Shown here: in pieces, positions 1 to 10,689 of the stretch
Numbering within the stretch: the first letter of the stretch is position 1
How the letters are laid out: every line of letters starts with the position of its first letter
NCBI RefSeq assembly: GCF_000143535.2
Contig: NC_037317.1
Coordinates: 1-64,000, forward strand
Length of the DNA: 64,000 nt
Direction: 5' to 3'
Source: Botrytis cinerea B05.10
Taxonomy: Eukaryota > Ascomycota > Leotiomycetes > Helotiales > Sclerotiniaceae
The notes under the pieces: model-generated
The model's database searches: none
Seen by the model: only the letters and a program-made list of their open reading frames with translations
What the model was told of the DNA's origin: nothing
Program-made: the position numbers and the translations under genes

Positions 1-103
1 TAACCCTAACCCTAACCCTAACCCTAACCCTAACCCTAACCCTAACCCTAACCCTAACCCTAACCCTAACCCTAACCCTAACCCTAACCCTAACCCTAAC
101 CCT
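1..103. repeat. Telomere, (CCCTAA)n
   Basis: About 17 perfect TAACCC units start at the first base and stop before GATGCATGCC. The C-rich strand reads 5' to 3' into the window, so this is a left chromosome end. TTAGGG is the usual telomere unit of filamentous ascomycetes. No variant units are seen. Confidence 0.98.
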
Positions 104-1370
104 GATGCATGCCGCATACGGGTTATCATCCGGATTTCTTTCTGCCTTCCTCCTTTCGGTTTCTCATCTGCCTTCCTACTTTCTTAATATAAATCTGCCT
201 TCCCAAATAAGCTTAGTTTATCTACCTTTCTATTCTTTTTATATAAATTCATTTTTCTAAATAAGTTTAGTTTATTTACTTTTCTAGTTTCGTTTTATTT
301 TATTCAATTAATTTTATTCTACTGATTTTATTTTATTGATTTTATTCTATTGATTTTATTTTATTTATTTTTTTAAATAAGTTTAGTTTATATGTATTCT
401 TTTTTTTAATAAATTCAATCGATTTATATTTATATTAATTTCTAAAATTATATTCAATTAAAAATCTAATTGATATTATATAATATTCCAATAAATGTAT
501 TATTTTATTTATATTAAATTTTAATGATTATAATATTAATATTAGATTTCGATTTATTTCGAATTGATCTTTAATTTTAATTATAACTAAATTATAAAAT
601 TCTTTTTAATTTTAGATTTTAAAATATTTAAATTTAATCCTAATTCTATAATATTATGTGATTATTATGTAATAGAAATTAAAAGCTGGTTTTTGAAAAA
701 TTTGAAAGTGTTATATAATTCAAAATTCTTTCAATATCTCAAAAATAATATTATTATATTGCTAGTTTTAATATTATATAAGAAATGAGTTAATATTAGA
801 TGATTTTTGTTAATATTAAATAAATCTTAAAAATAAAAATAAAATTCTATATATATATAACAAAAGCTATATTAAAATATTCAGCTTTCAAATCTATTTA
901 TAGTAGTATATTATAACTTTTTCGAAAATATTAAGTTTTAAGTTTTTAAACCCTAAATAAGTTTTATTAAAAATCAAGAAATTCTAATTTTTCTAAGTCA
1001 AAAACGAACTAAGTCTGATTTGGATAAAATATATATTATTCAATTCGATTTATTTTGAAAAGTTCAAAAAAGTTATTATTAATAAGCTAGCTCTAAAACT
1101 AAACGAAATATTAATTAATATTAAATAAAATTCTAAAAATAGAATTTAATAAGGAAGAATGCTAACAAAATAAAAAAATCATTATTAAATTAGAATTTTT
1201 TTTAAAAATATAAAAATATAATTATATATATATAAAAGATTCTAAAAACTCTAAATTTGAATTAATACCAAATAAAACATTAATACCAGGTATATAGGAA
1301 TTAGGTGTATAGGAGTTAGGTGTATAATAGTTAGGAGTTGGAAGTTAGGAGTTTGGTATATAGGAGTTAG
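104..1370. repeat. AT-rich subtelomeric sequence
   Basis: Very AT-rich and without coding potential. The first 150 bases include pyrimidine-rich repeats (CTGCCTTCC). The part from about 945 to 1370 recurs in inverted orientation at 4800-5160, diverged by transitions, and ends in short repeats of the type TATAGGAGTTAGG (about 1290-1370). It looks like a RIP-degraded subtelomeric repeat; no gene is seen. Confidence 0.8.
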
Positions 1371-1570
1371 GGTAATAATTAATTGAAAAGATTTTCGCTG
1401 GATCACTACCCTCTATCGAAATGGATCACTACCAATACTGATCACTAAAAAAATCCTACGAATAATAATTAGTGATTAATTGGAATGATTTTCGCTGGAT
1501 CACTGTCCCCCTATTGAAACAGATCAGCATTGGTATTGACTACCTAAAAAATACTAGGAATAATAGTTAG
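1371..1570. repeat. Two ~95-bp tandem units
   Basis: Two adjacent units share the core TTTTCGCTGGATCACT followed by CTATTGAAA/CTATCGAAA and GGATCACTA/CAGATCAGC. One begins near 1371, the second near 1471. A third, inverted and diverged unit lies at about 5166-5262. The units directly precede a transposase relic and may be part of that transposon. Confidence 0.6.
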
Positions 1571-1580
1571 GATTATTACT

Positions 1581-1727
1581 GTCTCCGAGAACGGCTGGAC
1601 CAATAATAAGCTCGGTGTCAAGTGGCTGAATCACTTTAATAAGCACACAGAGAAGCGCACTGTTAGCAGCCATCAACTGCTCGTTCTGGACGGCACAACG
1701 CGCGAACGTGCAAGAATAATAAGTTAG
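1581..1727 (+). pseudogene. Fot1/pogo-type transposase fragment
   Basis: An open stretch of about 48 codons matches the DDE core of fungal Fot1/pogo/Tigger transposases. It contains SENGWTNNKLGVKWLNHFNK followed by a HTEKRTV..HQLLVLDG block, corresponding to the family pattern WT...LG..WL..F...T......LL.LDG. The Asp of LDG would be the second catalytic aspartate. Nothing before or after is open, so this is a short relic of a DNA transposon left between AT-rich repeats. Frame and motif are seen directly; the family assignment rests on the motif. Confidence 0.6.
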
Positions 1728-2027
1728 GTACTGTAGAGTAACTGAATATACTGTATCCTACAGTAGGAATTTAGTTTATACTGTAGTGTTGCAAAGTAGT
1801 TGTAGTGTTTGTAGGACTTGACAAAAGTGACCGGCTCGCCCGTGAGGTACGTTAAGATAGATAGAAATACTAACTACTAAAAATATAGAGCCTTAGATTA
1901 CTGATTTTCTCTAGTGAAAGCTAAATAATTCTCTCACCCGTTGGGTACCTTAGCTTCGATTGCGCATCATGCGCATGCTCAGCGGTGTCTGCAGCGCCGC
2001 TTGTGGTCAGTGACGAAGGCTTCTGTT

Positions 2028-3846
2028 CTATTTACGAAGTCTGGGTACAAATCTAACGTACGGCCCATCCTTCTCACTGGTGAAATGACCCTTAAGCTTA
2101 AAATCCACGAGCCCTTTGTCTGCATCAGACTCTCCAACCCTTCCTAGCACGCCCTCTGGCATCTCCCAGTCTGCTTTGTACATGAGCAAAGCTAGTAAGA
2201 TAGTCATCTCCATGTATGCTAGGCTCTTGCCAATACAACCACGAGAACCTACGGAGAAGGGCGAAAATGCTCTCTTCGCAAGGTCTGCTTGGGGATCGCT
2301 TCCAGAGTTCTCTAGCCAGCGTTCTGGCATAAACTCGTTTGCATTCGTAAAGTAGGCGGGATTGCGATGGATTGAGTATATGCATGTCGCAACATTCGTT
2401 CCTTTGGGGAGGACCATGCCGGCGATCTGGTCCTTTTGTCTCATTTCCCTCCACAAAGGGGCGGCGACTGGCGGAGCGAGGCGCATTGACTCGTCGATGC
2501 ATGCTCGAAGGTATGTGCAACTGTTAAGTTTTGGACCAGAACGTATCTCTTCTGCATCTTGAAAGGTATTCCGGATCTCGGTGGCGAGCTTTTTGTACGC
2601 GTTGGGATGTCGAGTAAGGTAGAACAAGCAACCTGAAAGAGCGACGGAAGAGGTGTCCGTACCTGTACGAGTTAATATCTAAGTGATGATTTGTTATACA
2701 AACGATCGCACATACCTGCTATCATGATGACAATGGCATCGGAAGCAAGGTCTCCAGGCGAAAGAATCTGACTCGCTTTTTCATCTGTTAAAAGGGTACC
2801 AAAGATATCGTCAATGTGGGTTTCTTGCTCGAGAGCGATTCTTTGTGCGGCAAATCCCTTTGCTCTGTTGAAAAAGGCTTGAGATTCTCTTATGTGGCGT
2901 TTGTTGAGCATTAAATTCAACAAAGGAAACCTGACAAGCAAGGGTTGCTCTAGTGACATGCCGTTTATGAACATTGCACTGTTGATACCTTTGATGATAG
3001 AACGTCCGTGTGTCTGCTGTATCAAGTCCTGTGGACTATGAAAAGCAACATTGGACATGACATCGTATGTGAAATATGAGCCTGCGGTTATCAGCGTGGT
3101 GGGCAACCGTCAGCGTGGGATCTAGACCTACTCAGTTGTCCTATGTTATGCACGGGCTTCCCTTGAGTGTCCTTCACACTGTCTATAGTATGCTGTAACA
3201 GAGAGTCGCAGAAAGCTTTAGCCGTTCTGATGATTACCGGCTCATATTTCTGCAGCGCAGCCACAGAAAACGCACGGCTTAGAATCCTTCTTCTAGGTGC
3301 ATGCTCTTCTTTCGTCATTGCGTTGAGGATACTGATGGCGCCGTTTTCCCGGAAGCTGAAGTAGCCTTCTGATTTCTGAGTCTTGGAAGGGTTTATATAG
3401 GCATCTAATGAAGTCAACGATAGCAAGATGGGGCGACACTTGCCTTCTCCTACCTTGCAATCCCTCAACAGTGTTCACTAGCAGACCATCAGGCCGATAT
3501 CGTACAACATCGCCTTTGGAACAAATCAGAAAGTGCGACTTCAGGGGTCTTCAAGACTCACCATATTTTTCGTGGCACCTTGCGATGTCCAGGTGGATGT
3601 TGCCTGTATATGATTGATAGGCTGCGTACCAAGAAGTGCATTTTGCGAGGAATGGGCCCGGGTATGATGCTAGTGGATGGAAGAGCAGACGATAAGCAAT
3701 CCCCAGGATCTATAGGTCATTGTTACTTAGTGAGTGGGAAAGGCGTGTTCAAGTCTTACAGAGAATGTTATCCCAACGCAGCCAAGGCCAATAGCGATAA
3801 TAAGCCACGGCAGCTCCGTCGTGATGAACTGATGGGTGGATATCAT
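2028..3846 (-). CDS. Cytochrome P450 monooxygenase
   Basis: Likely ER-anchored haem monooxygenase of 522 residues, encoded by six exons: 3846-3760, 3709-3562, 3513-3454, 3404-3132, 3081-2716 and 2662-2028. All five introns have GT-AG ends and the total is an exact multiple of three. An N-terminal hydrophobic segment (about residues 14-35) precedes a proline-rich hinge (YPGPFLAKC). The I-helix has AGTDTSS, the K-helix E369-S-M-R372, then PERW, and the haem loop FSVGSRGCIG places the thiolate ligand at Cys454. The closest recognisable group is the benzoate-hydroxylase/trichothecene Tri11-like P450s, but the substrate cannot be read. No frameshift or internal stop was found, so it appears intact although only 2 kb from the telomere. 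A MITE lies 240 bases upstream of its start. Confidence 0.92.
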
Positions 3847-4085
3847 CGTGAATGTTATATGAGCGAGTTACAAGTGGGAAGAATAAGCTGAATGCCGGTG
3901 GTTGCCTTAGGTGACTCAGTATCTGGTATGCAAGTTGAATTGCGGCCTAACAAATGTATAGTACAATGGGTAGATGGGTGATATATATACACACCTTTGA
4001 ATCATTGGGGATGTGTTAGTAATCAGACCGGGAATTTTGCAGCCGCGGCAACTTGTCTAGCGTTCGATCATGCTGTGTCTAGGTA

Positions 4086-4423
4086 CGCGCGCAATGCCCC
4101 TCTCTTACATCCATAATGCGGGTCAACTCTTTCAAGACCCCGGGACTGCCGGTACTGTGCACGGTCAATCAATGCCCGCTTCGAGGCCTATATGGCCACC
4201 ACAAAATGAGGCTGCAATACTACCAACGAGAAAAAAACACAACACACAGCGAGAAATCAAATTTTGGAATTACCATCACAAAAGAATCAGAAATACCTGC
4301 CAATGGTCGCAATAGTTGACTCCAGGCGTTAATTGACTATACACAGTACCGGCAATCCCGGGGTCTTGAGAGAGTTGACCCGCATTAATATATTACGAAT
4401 ATAAGAGAGAGGTGTTGCGCACA
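4086..4423. mobile_element. 338-bp MITE with ~85-bp terminal inverted repeats
   Basis: Left arm 4086-4172 and right arm 4336-4423 are inverted copies sharing ATGCGGGTCAACTCT and CAAGACCCCGGGA, with mostly transition differences. TA dinucleotides flank both ends (4084-4085 and 4424-4425), as expected for Tc1/mariner-type elements. The roughly 165-base centre is A-rich and has no gene. It lies in the promoter-side region of the P450 gene and is less AT-rich than its surroundings. Confidence 0.8.
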
Positions 4424-4799
4424 TACCGAGGATGTTTATCATGATTACTTTCCACCAGAATGTGTATTAAACTGACCGCTTGCTATTCGCAAAAGGCAAT
4501 GAAGCATAAGAGCAAGTAAGTGTTTTATTGCTTTAGTATTTTATCAATCAATCAAAGCAATCTTCAAAATGATATTGCACAAATTGGAACTATTTTAAAT
4601 CAAAACTAAAAATATACAATCAAAATTAAATCATCTTTTGGCTTGAAGGATCTATACAAGTTCTAAGAATTTTTGACTCTCTCACTCTTACAATTTAAAG
4701 TTTTTGGATTGCCCTCTATACATATCGAAATCGGGTTGGGCGAGGCGGGATGGTATAAAGGCTTTCGAGTGATTCGTATACGAGATTTTCATTAAGATC

Positions 4800-5270
4800 A
4801 AATCCTAACTCCTAACTCCTATACACCTGATATTAACTCAAATTTAGGGTTTTTAGAGTCTCTTATATATATATAATTGAGCTTTTATAATTCTAAGAAA
4901 ATTTCTGATTTAGAAGTGTTTTTTTTATTTTGCTAGCGTTCTTCCTTATTAAGTTCTATTTTTAGAATTTTATCTGATATTAATTAATATCTCGCTTAGT
5001 TTTGAAGCTAGTTTATTAAAAATGACTCTTTTAAACTTTTGAAAAAAATTGAATTGAATGATATATATTTTATTCAAATCGGGCTTAGTTCGTTTTTGAC
5101 TTGGAATAATTAGGATTTCTTCATTTTTAATAAAGCTTATTTAGAGTTTAAAATCTTAAAGACTAATTATTATTCCTAGGAAGTTTTTGATGATTAATAC
5201 TGATACTAATCTATTTCAATAGGGGGGTAATGATTTAACGAAAATCTTTTCAATTGGTTATTATTCTTTC
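4800..5270 (-). repeat. Inverted, rearranged copy of the subtelomeric repeat
   Basis: 4800-5160 is a diverged reverse complement of about 945-1330, sharing for example the complement of AAGTCAAAAACGAACTAAG. 5166-5262 is a diverged reverse complement of the 1471-1565 tandem unit. The two blocks are not in the order simple inversion would give. Differences are mostly C/T and G/A, consistent with RIP. Confidence 0.7.
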
Positions 5271-5580
5271 TAGTTTTATTTTAAAGCTTTCTAAAATTTT
5301 AAAAAATGAATTGAATAGAGATTTAATTGAATTATAATTATTCGAAATTAGAATTGAAAAATTTCTGAAATTAAAGTTTACATATTGAATTGAAATAATC
5401 TTAATTTTGATGAGATTGAAAAAAAGCTATAGTAATTTATATATTAAATTGAAACTATTTTATAATAATTTAGTCTTTTTATTAACTAAAACAATTCTAT
5501 CTTAATATTAGTATATTATTTATAATTAATTAAAAAGTATTTTATTAATCTATAAATATGAAAATAATCTGTTATATAAA

Positions 5581-5691
5581 TGTCAGGAGTAATTCACTTT
5601 CCCATTAACCTATAAAAGCGTGGAGTATTTCAGATGCTTCTAGAATAGTGAATCTACTATATATACTCAATCAGGTGATCGCTCCCTCACA
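5581..5691 (+). mobile_element. 111-bp solo LTR of a miniature LTR element
   Basis: The element starts TGTCAGGAGT and ends GCTCCCTCACA. It is flanked by the perfect 5-base duplication ATAAA (5576-5580 and 5692-5696). Length and sequence match two LTRs at 25254-25364 and 25580-25690 and a nested copy at 24810-24920. It contains CTATAAAAGC, a TATA-box-like motif. TG...CA ends plus a 5-base duplication are the hallmarks of LTR integration, so this is read as a solo LTR. It is the least RIP-mutated of the four copies. Confidence 0.85.
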
Positions 5692-5696
5692 ATAAA

Positions 5697-6535
5697 TATA
5701 TGATTATATAATATATATATAAAGTATATTTCCACTTTGCTTGCTTCTACGAATTCATAAAATATATAAGTACATTAATATTATCTTTCTCATTCTATTT
5801 ATATTTCTTATTAAATTTTAAATATAATCTTTTGAATATATTTTCTAATAAATATCAAATACTTTTTAAAAAAAGACAGATCTAAGTTTATATTCCTAAT
5901 TTTAATTTTTTCATATTACTCTTTTATAATCTTAATATTCTTTCAAAAAATTCTTTTTATTTATAATAGAAGTCAAAAATAAAAGTCTTTTTTATTCATT
6001 TTATAATTACATTGAAAAAAATTTATATCTTTATATTATTTTATAATATTGAAATCTTAAAATTATAATATTATATTAGTATTCTGTTTTTATTTGATAA
6101 ACTTAATCTTTTATTATTTCTTTATTCATTAAAAGAGTAATTCTTTTTTTTAAAAAGTTTTGAAAATATTATTGAATTTTCAAAAATTGAATATCATAAC
6201 TGAGTTTAATATATTAAAAGCTAAATCAGAAATTGGATTTCTTTTTTATATTTGATTAATCTTTTTTTTGAATTTAATAGACTCTATATTGTTTAAAATA
6301 TTTTCTTTTCCTTTCTTTCTTTAATGTTTTTATTTTTAATTGATTATTATAGATTACAATTTTAAAAAGATAATAGATTTTGTATTATTATTTTATATAA
6401 TTTCGAAATACTTTTTATTCTTTTATATAACTTTATAGAAAGATTATTATATTTACATTAATTAATAATTTTAATGTTTTTTTGTATATTATTATTAAAC
6501 TTCTTTTGATTTATAATCTTTTATTTTTTGAATTT
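5697..6535. other. AT-rich gene-free stretch
   Basis: Nearly all A/T with homopolymer runs and no open frame of note. No recognisable element ends were found. It is probably RIP-degraded repeat DNA, and it is the sequence into which the 614-bp LTR inserted. Confidence 0.7.
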
Positions 6536-6540
6536 TGAAA

Positions 6541-7154
6541 TGTTACGACGGATTAATAACAGGCTGTAGAATCACCAATGTATAGACTATAATAGTATTA
6601 TAGGCCTCAGTAATTCAACTACAATATACTGAGAGACACTAGGCACCCAAGGAAAGCCTCAAGCATATATATAGTATTAATCATAGGATATCCTAGAAAC
6701 ATAGGATACAATTCCTAGAACAATAGGTCCTAGAAAACACCGAACATAACTTTGCAAACTTTTCGCGAAATTATATTAGTAATATCCCAGGGGATTAGCC
6801 CCAGGATAAAAGATAAGCTAGGATACGGGAAGACACGGGAACCGGTATCACGTGATGGGCCGTCCCATCAATCCCACCGATTATTATCAATGGGATCAGT
6901 GGGATCCCATCACTCCCACCACTCCCGGTGAGTGGGATCGATGGGACAACAGAATACGAGGGTCTATATAAGAGAATGGGTTTCCTTATATGTAAAGCTT
7001 CGTGCTCAAGACAACAATCATTAGTTTCATTACTATAGTTACGAGAATTGCAACCAGTTACAACCTTATCGAATTCCTACTTGAAGTCTAGTCTAAACCA
7101 CCTCGAGAGATCTCTAGACACTTCCACGTGACCCTAGAGGCAGCTCCCGTAACA
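6541..7154 (+). mobile_element. Solo LTR, 614 bp, almost unmutated
   Basis: It runs from TGTTACGACGG to CTCCCGTAACA, so its ends form the inverted repeat TGTTACG/CGTAACA. A perfect TGAAA duplication flanks it (6536-6540 and 7155-7159). Two RIP-altered relatives lie at 24270-24952 and about 32650-33241. This copy keeps GC-rich segments and many CpA sites that are TpA in the relatives, so it arrived or was copied after RIP acted on its neighbours. No internal retrotransposon region remains; recombination between LTRs is the usual explanation. Copia or gypsy origin cannot be told from the LTR alone. Confidence 0.9.
6850..6972 (+). promoter_or_regulatory. LTR promoter: CCCAT/ATGGG array and TATA box
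   Basis: Between 6850 and 6945 there is a dense array of direct and inverted TCCCA/TGGGA words (for example TGATGGGCCGTCCCATCA, GTGGGATCCCATCAC, GATCGATGGGAC). The array is followed by TATATAAG at about 6965-6972. The RIP-altered copy near 33,000 keeps TATATAAG. This layout suggests the U3 promoter and upstream binding sites of the retrotransposon; the binding protein is unknown. Confidence 0.5.
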
Positions 7155-7650
7155 TGAAAATAGTTCTCAATTAGAAAAGTATCTGTATTTTTTATTTTTT
7201 TTATTAAATAGAAAAGATTTTACTCTTATATTATTAATAAATATCTATTAAATAATTATTAATTAATTGTTATTTTAATTATATATAATTAGAATTTTAT
7301 AAACTTTTCAGTTTTCATTTTATTCATCTTAATACTCCTTTGCTTATATAATTTATAAATTGAAAAGTTAAACATTCTTCTTTAATTCTAAATGATATTA
7401 ATAATTCTAGAAAAGATTATTTCGTTTAAAATAATTACAATATATCTTTTTAATTTTATAATAAATATAAATATAAAAGTAGAGTTTATGTAGGGTAATA
7501 GGATTATTTTCACAAATAAAAACGTTCGAGATTGTGTTTTATAAAACACACCTCGCATAAGGGTTAGGGATTCTACTTGATTGACAGATTAATCCCTGAG
7601 CCTAAAGTCCTCAAAGCCACATAGTTCTAGCTGTCGCAATATTATACAGT

Positions 7651-8344
7651 CTAACTGAAAATATCGTTCACGGTATATTGCGTTAAGCAACGGAACTTTC
7701 GATACCCATGAAGAGTTTGTGCACCATTATTGGTATCGCAGTCATAGTCACCATTAGGAAACGCAATGCAGTTGCCATAAGTATTGCCGTCCACTAGAAC
7801 ATCCATTAGAAAATTCGGTAGAAGGAAGAACCATCGCAACAAAAGGGGGAATTAAGAATATATCATTACTCACATCCGACCATAGAGAAGCCACGATCCT
7901 TGTATAGAGCTGAAGTTGTAATATTAGTTCTAGTACTTTCTTTACTTGCCAAGGGTCTGCTTACTCCAGTGCCAAACTTTGCGTAGACTGCTAAAATTCA
8001 TTTCCAGAATATCAATATTACTAATGGGAGCTGTATAGTCACAACCACTTCCAGAGCAGCGAACTCCTTCATGATCCCCACTGACATCGCCGTAGCTCCA
8101 CCAGATCGCTGCAGTTTTAACTTGATCGCAAGAAGGTTGCGCATCGAAGATTTGCCAACCCTGTATGATTGTCAACATTTCTTCAAGTGATATAATCTTA
8201 CGGAGGGGACTGTAGTGAAGAACTTACTCTTGAGTGGGTTTTGAAGACTCTTTCGTATGCGTCTACCATGTAAACATCAAAATTAGCAATGACTGGTGTC
8301 AAAAGGGCCGCGAAAGAGGCAAGTTTGACGGCGGAGAGCTTCAT
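7651..8344 (-). CDS. Small secreted cysteine-containing protein
   Basis: Four exons (8344-8228, 8160-7965, 7909-7874, 7793-7651) give a 163-residue protein in a continuous frame with GT-AG introns. The start is the ATG opening MKLSAVKLASFAALLTPVIA, a clear signal peptide ending near residue 20. The mature part has six cysteines (PSC, VRC..GC, GNC, YDC, FRC), suggesting three disulfides, and motifs I have seen in unnamed secreted fungal proteins (GWQIF, LYKDRGFSMVGLDG, KFRCLT). No catalytic motif is recognised. The second intron was placed at GTAAGC because it restores this conserved stretch; alternative donors lie a few bases away. Small size, secretion, cysteines and subtelomeric location make it an effector candidate, but that role is inference. 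Confidence 0.75.
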
Positions 8345-10242
8345 GTTGTCCTTGGTGGCAAATCGAAAGCGAACTGAATTGGATAAAGTTTTAAAGATAA
8401 GTCAATTCTTAGAAGGTGTAGGTTTGTTTGGCCAAGAGAAAAGAAGCACATCCAATCAAGCGGGAAACACTGGCCGTTCTTATACCTGATTCCATTTTGA
8501 TCTAGACTTTCCTTGACATAAAAAGCAATAGTTTTATGTGCAAATAACTAGGCATCTTCATTTAAATTCATTGTGCCAAGCAGCGTTCCTGCATATTCGT
8601 TCACACCGAATGTCGTATGTACCAATTCCTTAAGTGGGATGTTGTACGTGATATTGATTTAAAAAAATCTCCCGTGAAAGCTTTGGAGTTTTCAAAGATC
8701 TCTACTTCGATGTAACAAATTTTGTGCAAAGAACGCTACAACCATTGAAAATTTTCATGTTAATTTGCTTTCGGACTAGAATTGTAATTCGATTCGATTT
8801 CAAGAAGAAGTGTGCTGCTGTTCTGGTAACTATTGATTTCATACAAAACTAAAGTGTGTCAAAGCTTCCCGAGTACCCCGGATGAGTGGGTCCTAATCAA
8901 AAATGGGGTTCAAATATTGAATCTCATTTTCAATCTTTTTGCAAAGCTAAGTACAAAGTATATGCTAAATACACCCTTGCTGTAAGATACTAGCTGGGCT
9001 TAGTTTGCTGTCAGATAATCCACTCAAGGATAAGCTTATTATATTTGACTCCATTCCCACTTTTCGATACAGCCTCTATACAATGAAGAAAGGGGCAGGA
9101 CTGAGCTTAGGTTACCTTACATACTAAACTAAATGCCAAGGTTTAGAATCATTATACTGTAGGAAGCAGGCAAGTGGTGATCTGTTAATCGACATTGCCA
9201 GTAACCACTTTTACAAAGTATCTACGATATTACCTTATTTCATCGGCTTGTCCCGAAACAACTACATGGGACGAACTATTTCTAGATTTTCAAGCATTGA
9301 ACACCTTCCACAGCTACTCCATCTGACGAGACTACTCCGATACGCTTTGTTGTGCTGGGGCTGACCCAGGCGAAAACAATGTTAGTAAACGAGCTTCACG
9401 CGAATCATTGATGAAGCCAAGAACACTAACTGGGGATTGGGGCAGCAAAGGCTTGAACGTTGCCGCTCATGAAAGCAAGAACATAGAGGATGGTAATAAC
9501 CTAGAACTGCATTTTGATACTATTTTAGTGTATTGTAGAGGTTTGTTGCCTTGAGTCGAATGTGTGAATGTGTTTGATTGAGCGTGTGGTTGTTTGTAGA
9601 TATTCCCGAGAAAGTTAGAGAGTTCGATGTAATCCGTTGATGACTCTAGAACCCAAGGTGATCTGGGAGCTTTTAGATATCCATTAAGAAGATGAGATAA
9701 AGAAGATAGGATACTCTGAAACATTTGTTCCTCATTTTACTAGCCACAAATTAATCTCACTTCCACAGTGGCCCATGTTCACTAAAATTGTGTGTTGATG
9801 CGCGTTGGGAATATATTGAGAGAGAAGAGCTGCGTACTGATCGATTTTCCAGAGTTTGATAGTTGTTGAGAGTTTGGCTATAGTCATATTCACTTAAAAA
9901 TCACGCGAATCGAAGATTGCCAATAGACAACATCATGTTATTACCCAAAATGGTCATATCCGAGTAAACAAGAAAGAGAAAGAAGTCAAGGAGGGAATGT
10001 TGTCAATGATATTTTCCTCGCTTAATTACCTATCTAGCTCTCCGAGTTACATCACCAGGCTTTATTTAGACCGCCAAACGCTACCTCCACGGGCTTCTCG
10101 CTCAACAGATGAATTCCGCAAAACTTCTCGTTATTGCTCTTCACAACCCAGCTCAATCTTCTAGCATCCGCAAGCAGCCCCAAAAGATTGCTTCTTTACT
10201 GAATTCCAACTAGATATTTCAAATCCCTACCTTCTACTTACG
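8345..10242. other. Intergenic, no supported gene
   Basis: Moderate base composition, unlike the AT blocks. Open frames here are short and resemble nothing known. Part of it is presumably promoter for the secreted-protein gene on the left. Confidence 0.5.
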
Positions 10243-10649
10243 ATGGATACCTCCAGGTTACTTGGGAAAGAGTGGTCTGAATCTGATGCCGAATCTGAAA
10301 GTCCCACACCCGATCGGCTCGAAAATCACCATTGTCAAACACAATGCAATTCTGGTCATCTTTGTCAACAAAGAAATACATAATTTATCTATGTAGTTTT
10401 CTTCCTCTTCGCATATTTCATTGCTTCAGTTCCGTTCTTGATGTTGACATGGTATCGAGGAGCTGCCTCCTCTGGTTATTGCATACCTGCTATTCCATAC
10501 TGTAAGTTCCCTGGGCGGAGATGGAGGGGGATACTGTGATTAATTTTTCAATAAAAGTACCGGCAACTGACACAATTCGATACACCATCAAAGAGAGTGC
10601 ACCAACTAGAATCAACAACTTCGTTATACCACTATCAAATGCATCTTGA
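10243..10649 (+). pseudogene. UstYa/DUF3328-like protein fragment
   Basis: An ATG opens MDTSRLLGKEWSESDAES, followed by an in-frame TAA (10381-10383), then a membrane segment (FIYVVFFLFAYFIASVPFL) and YCIPAIPY before a GTAAGT donor at 10502. After a 56-base intron the frame continues with PATDTIRYTIKESAPTRINN and meets a TGA (10647-10649). The layout of short charged N-terminus, one membrane helix and then a Y-x-PA-x-x-A/T-x-x-Y block resembles UstYa-type DUF3328 proteins, oxidases of ribosomal-peptide and other secondary metabolism. The domain's HxxHC motifs are not present, so only the 5' part survives. CAA-to-TAA and CGA-to-TGA would both be RIP-type changes. Family call is tentative. Confidence 0.4.
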
Positions 10650-10689
10650 AAGGCATGACTAGATTTGATTAGGCATAAGTATACTATAA

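Noticed and set aside
1730..1810. Repeated TACTGTA words as a possible MITE
   Set aside because: Several copies are present, but no paired ends or duplication could be defined.
3580..3891. 103-codon plus-strand frame
   Set aside because: Lies antisense to the first two exons and intron of the P450, which explain the sequence much better.
4070..4319. Two overlapping 67-81-codon plus frames
   Set aside because: They fall inside the inverted repeats and centre of the 338-bp MITE and have no protein character.
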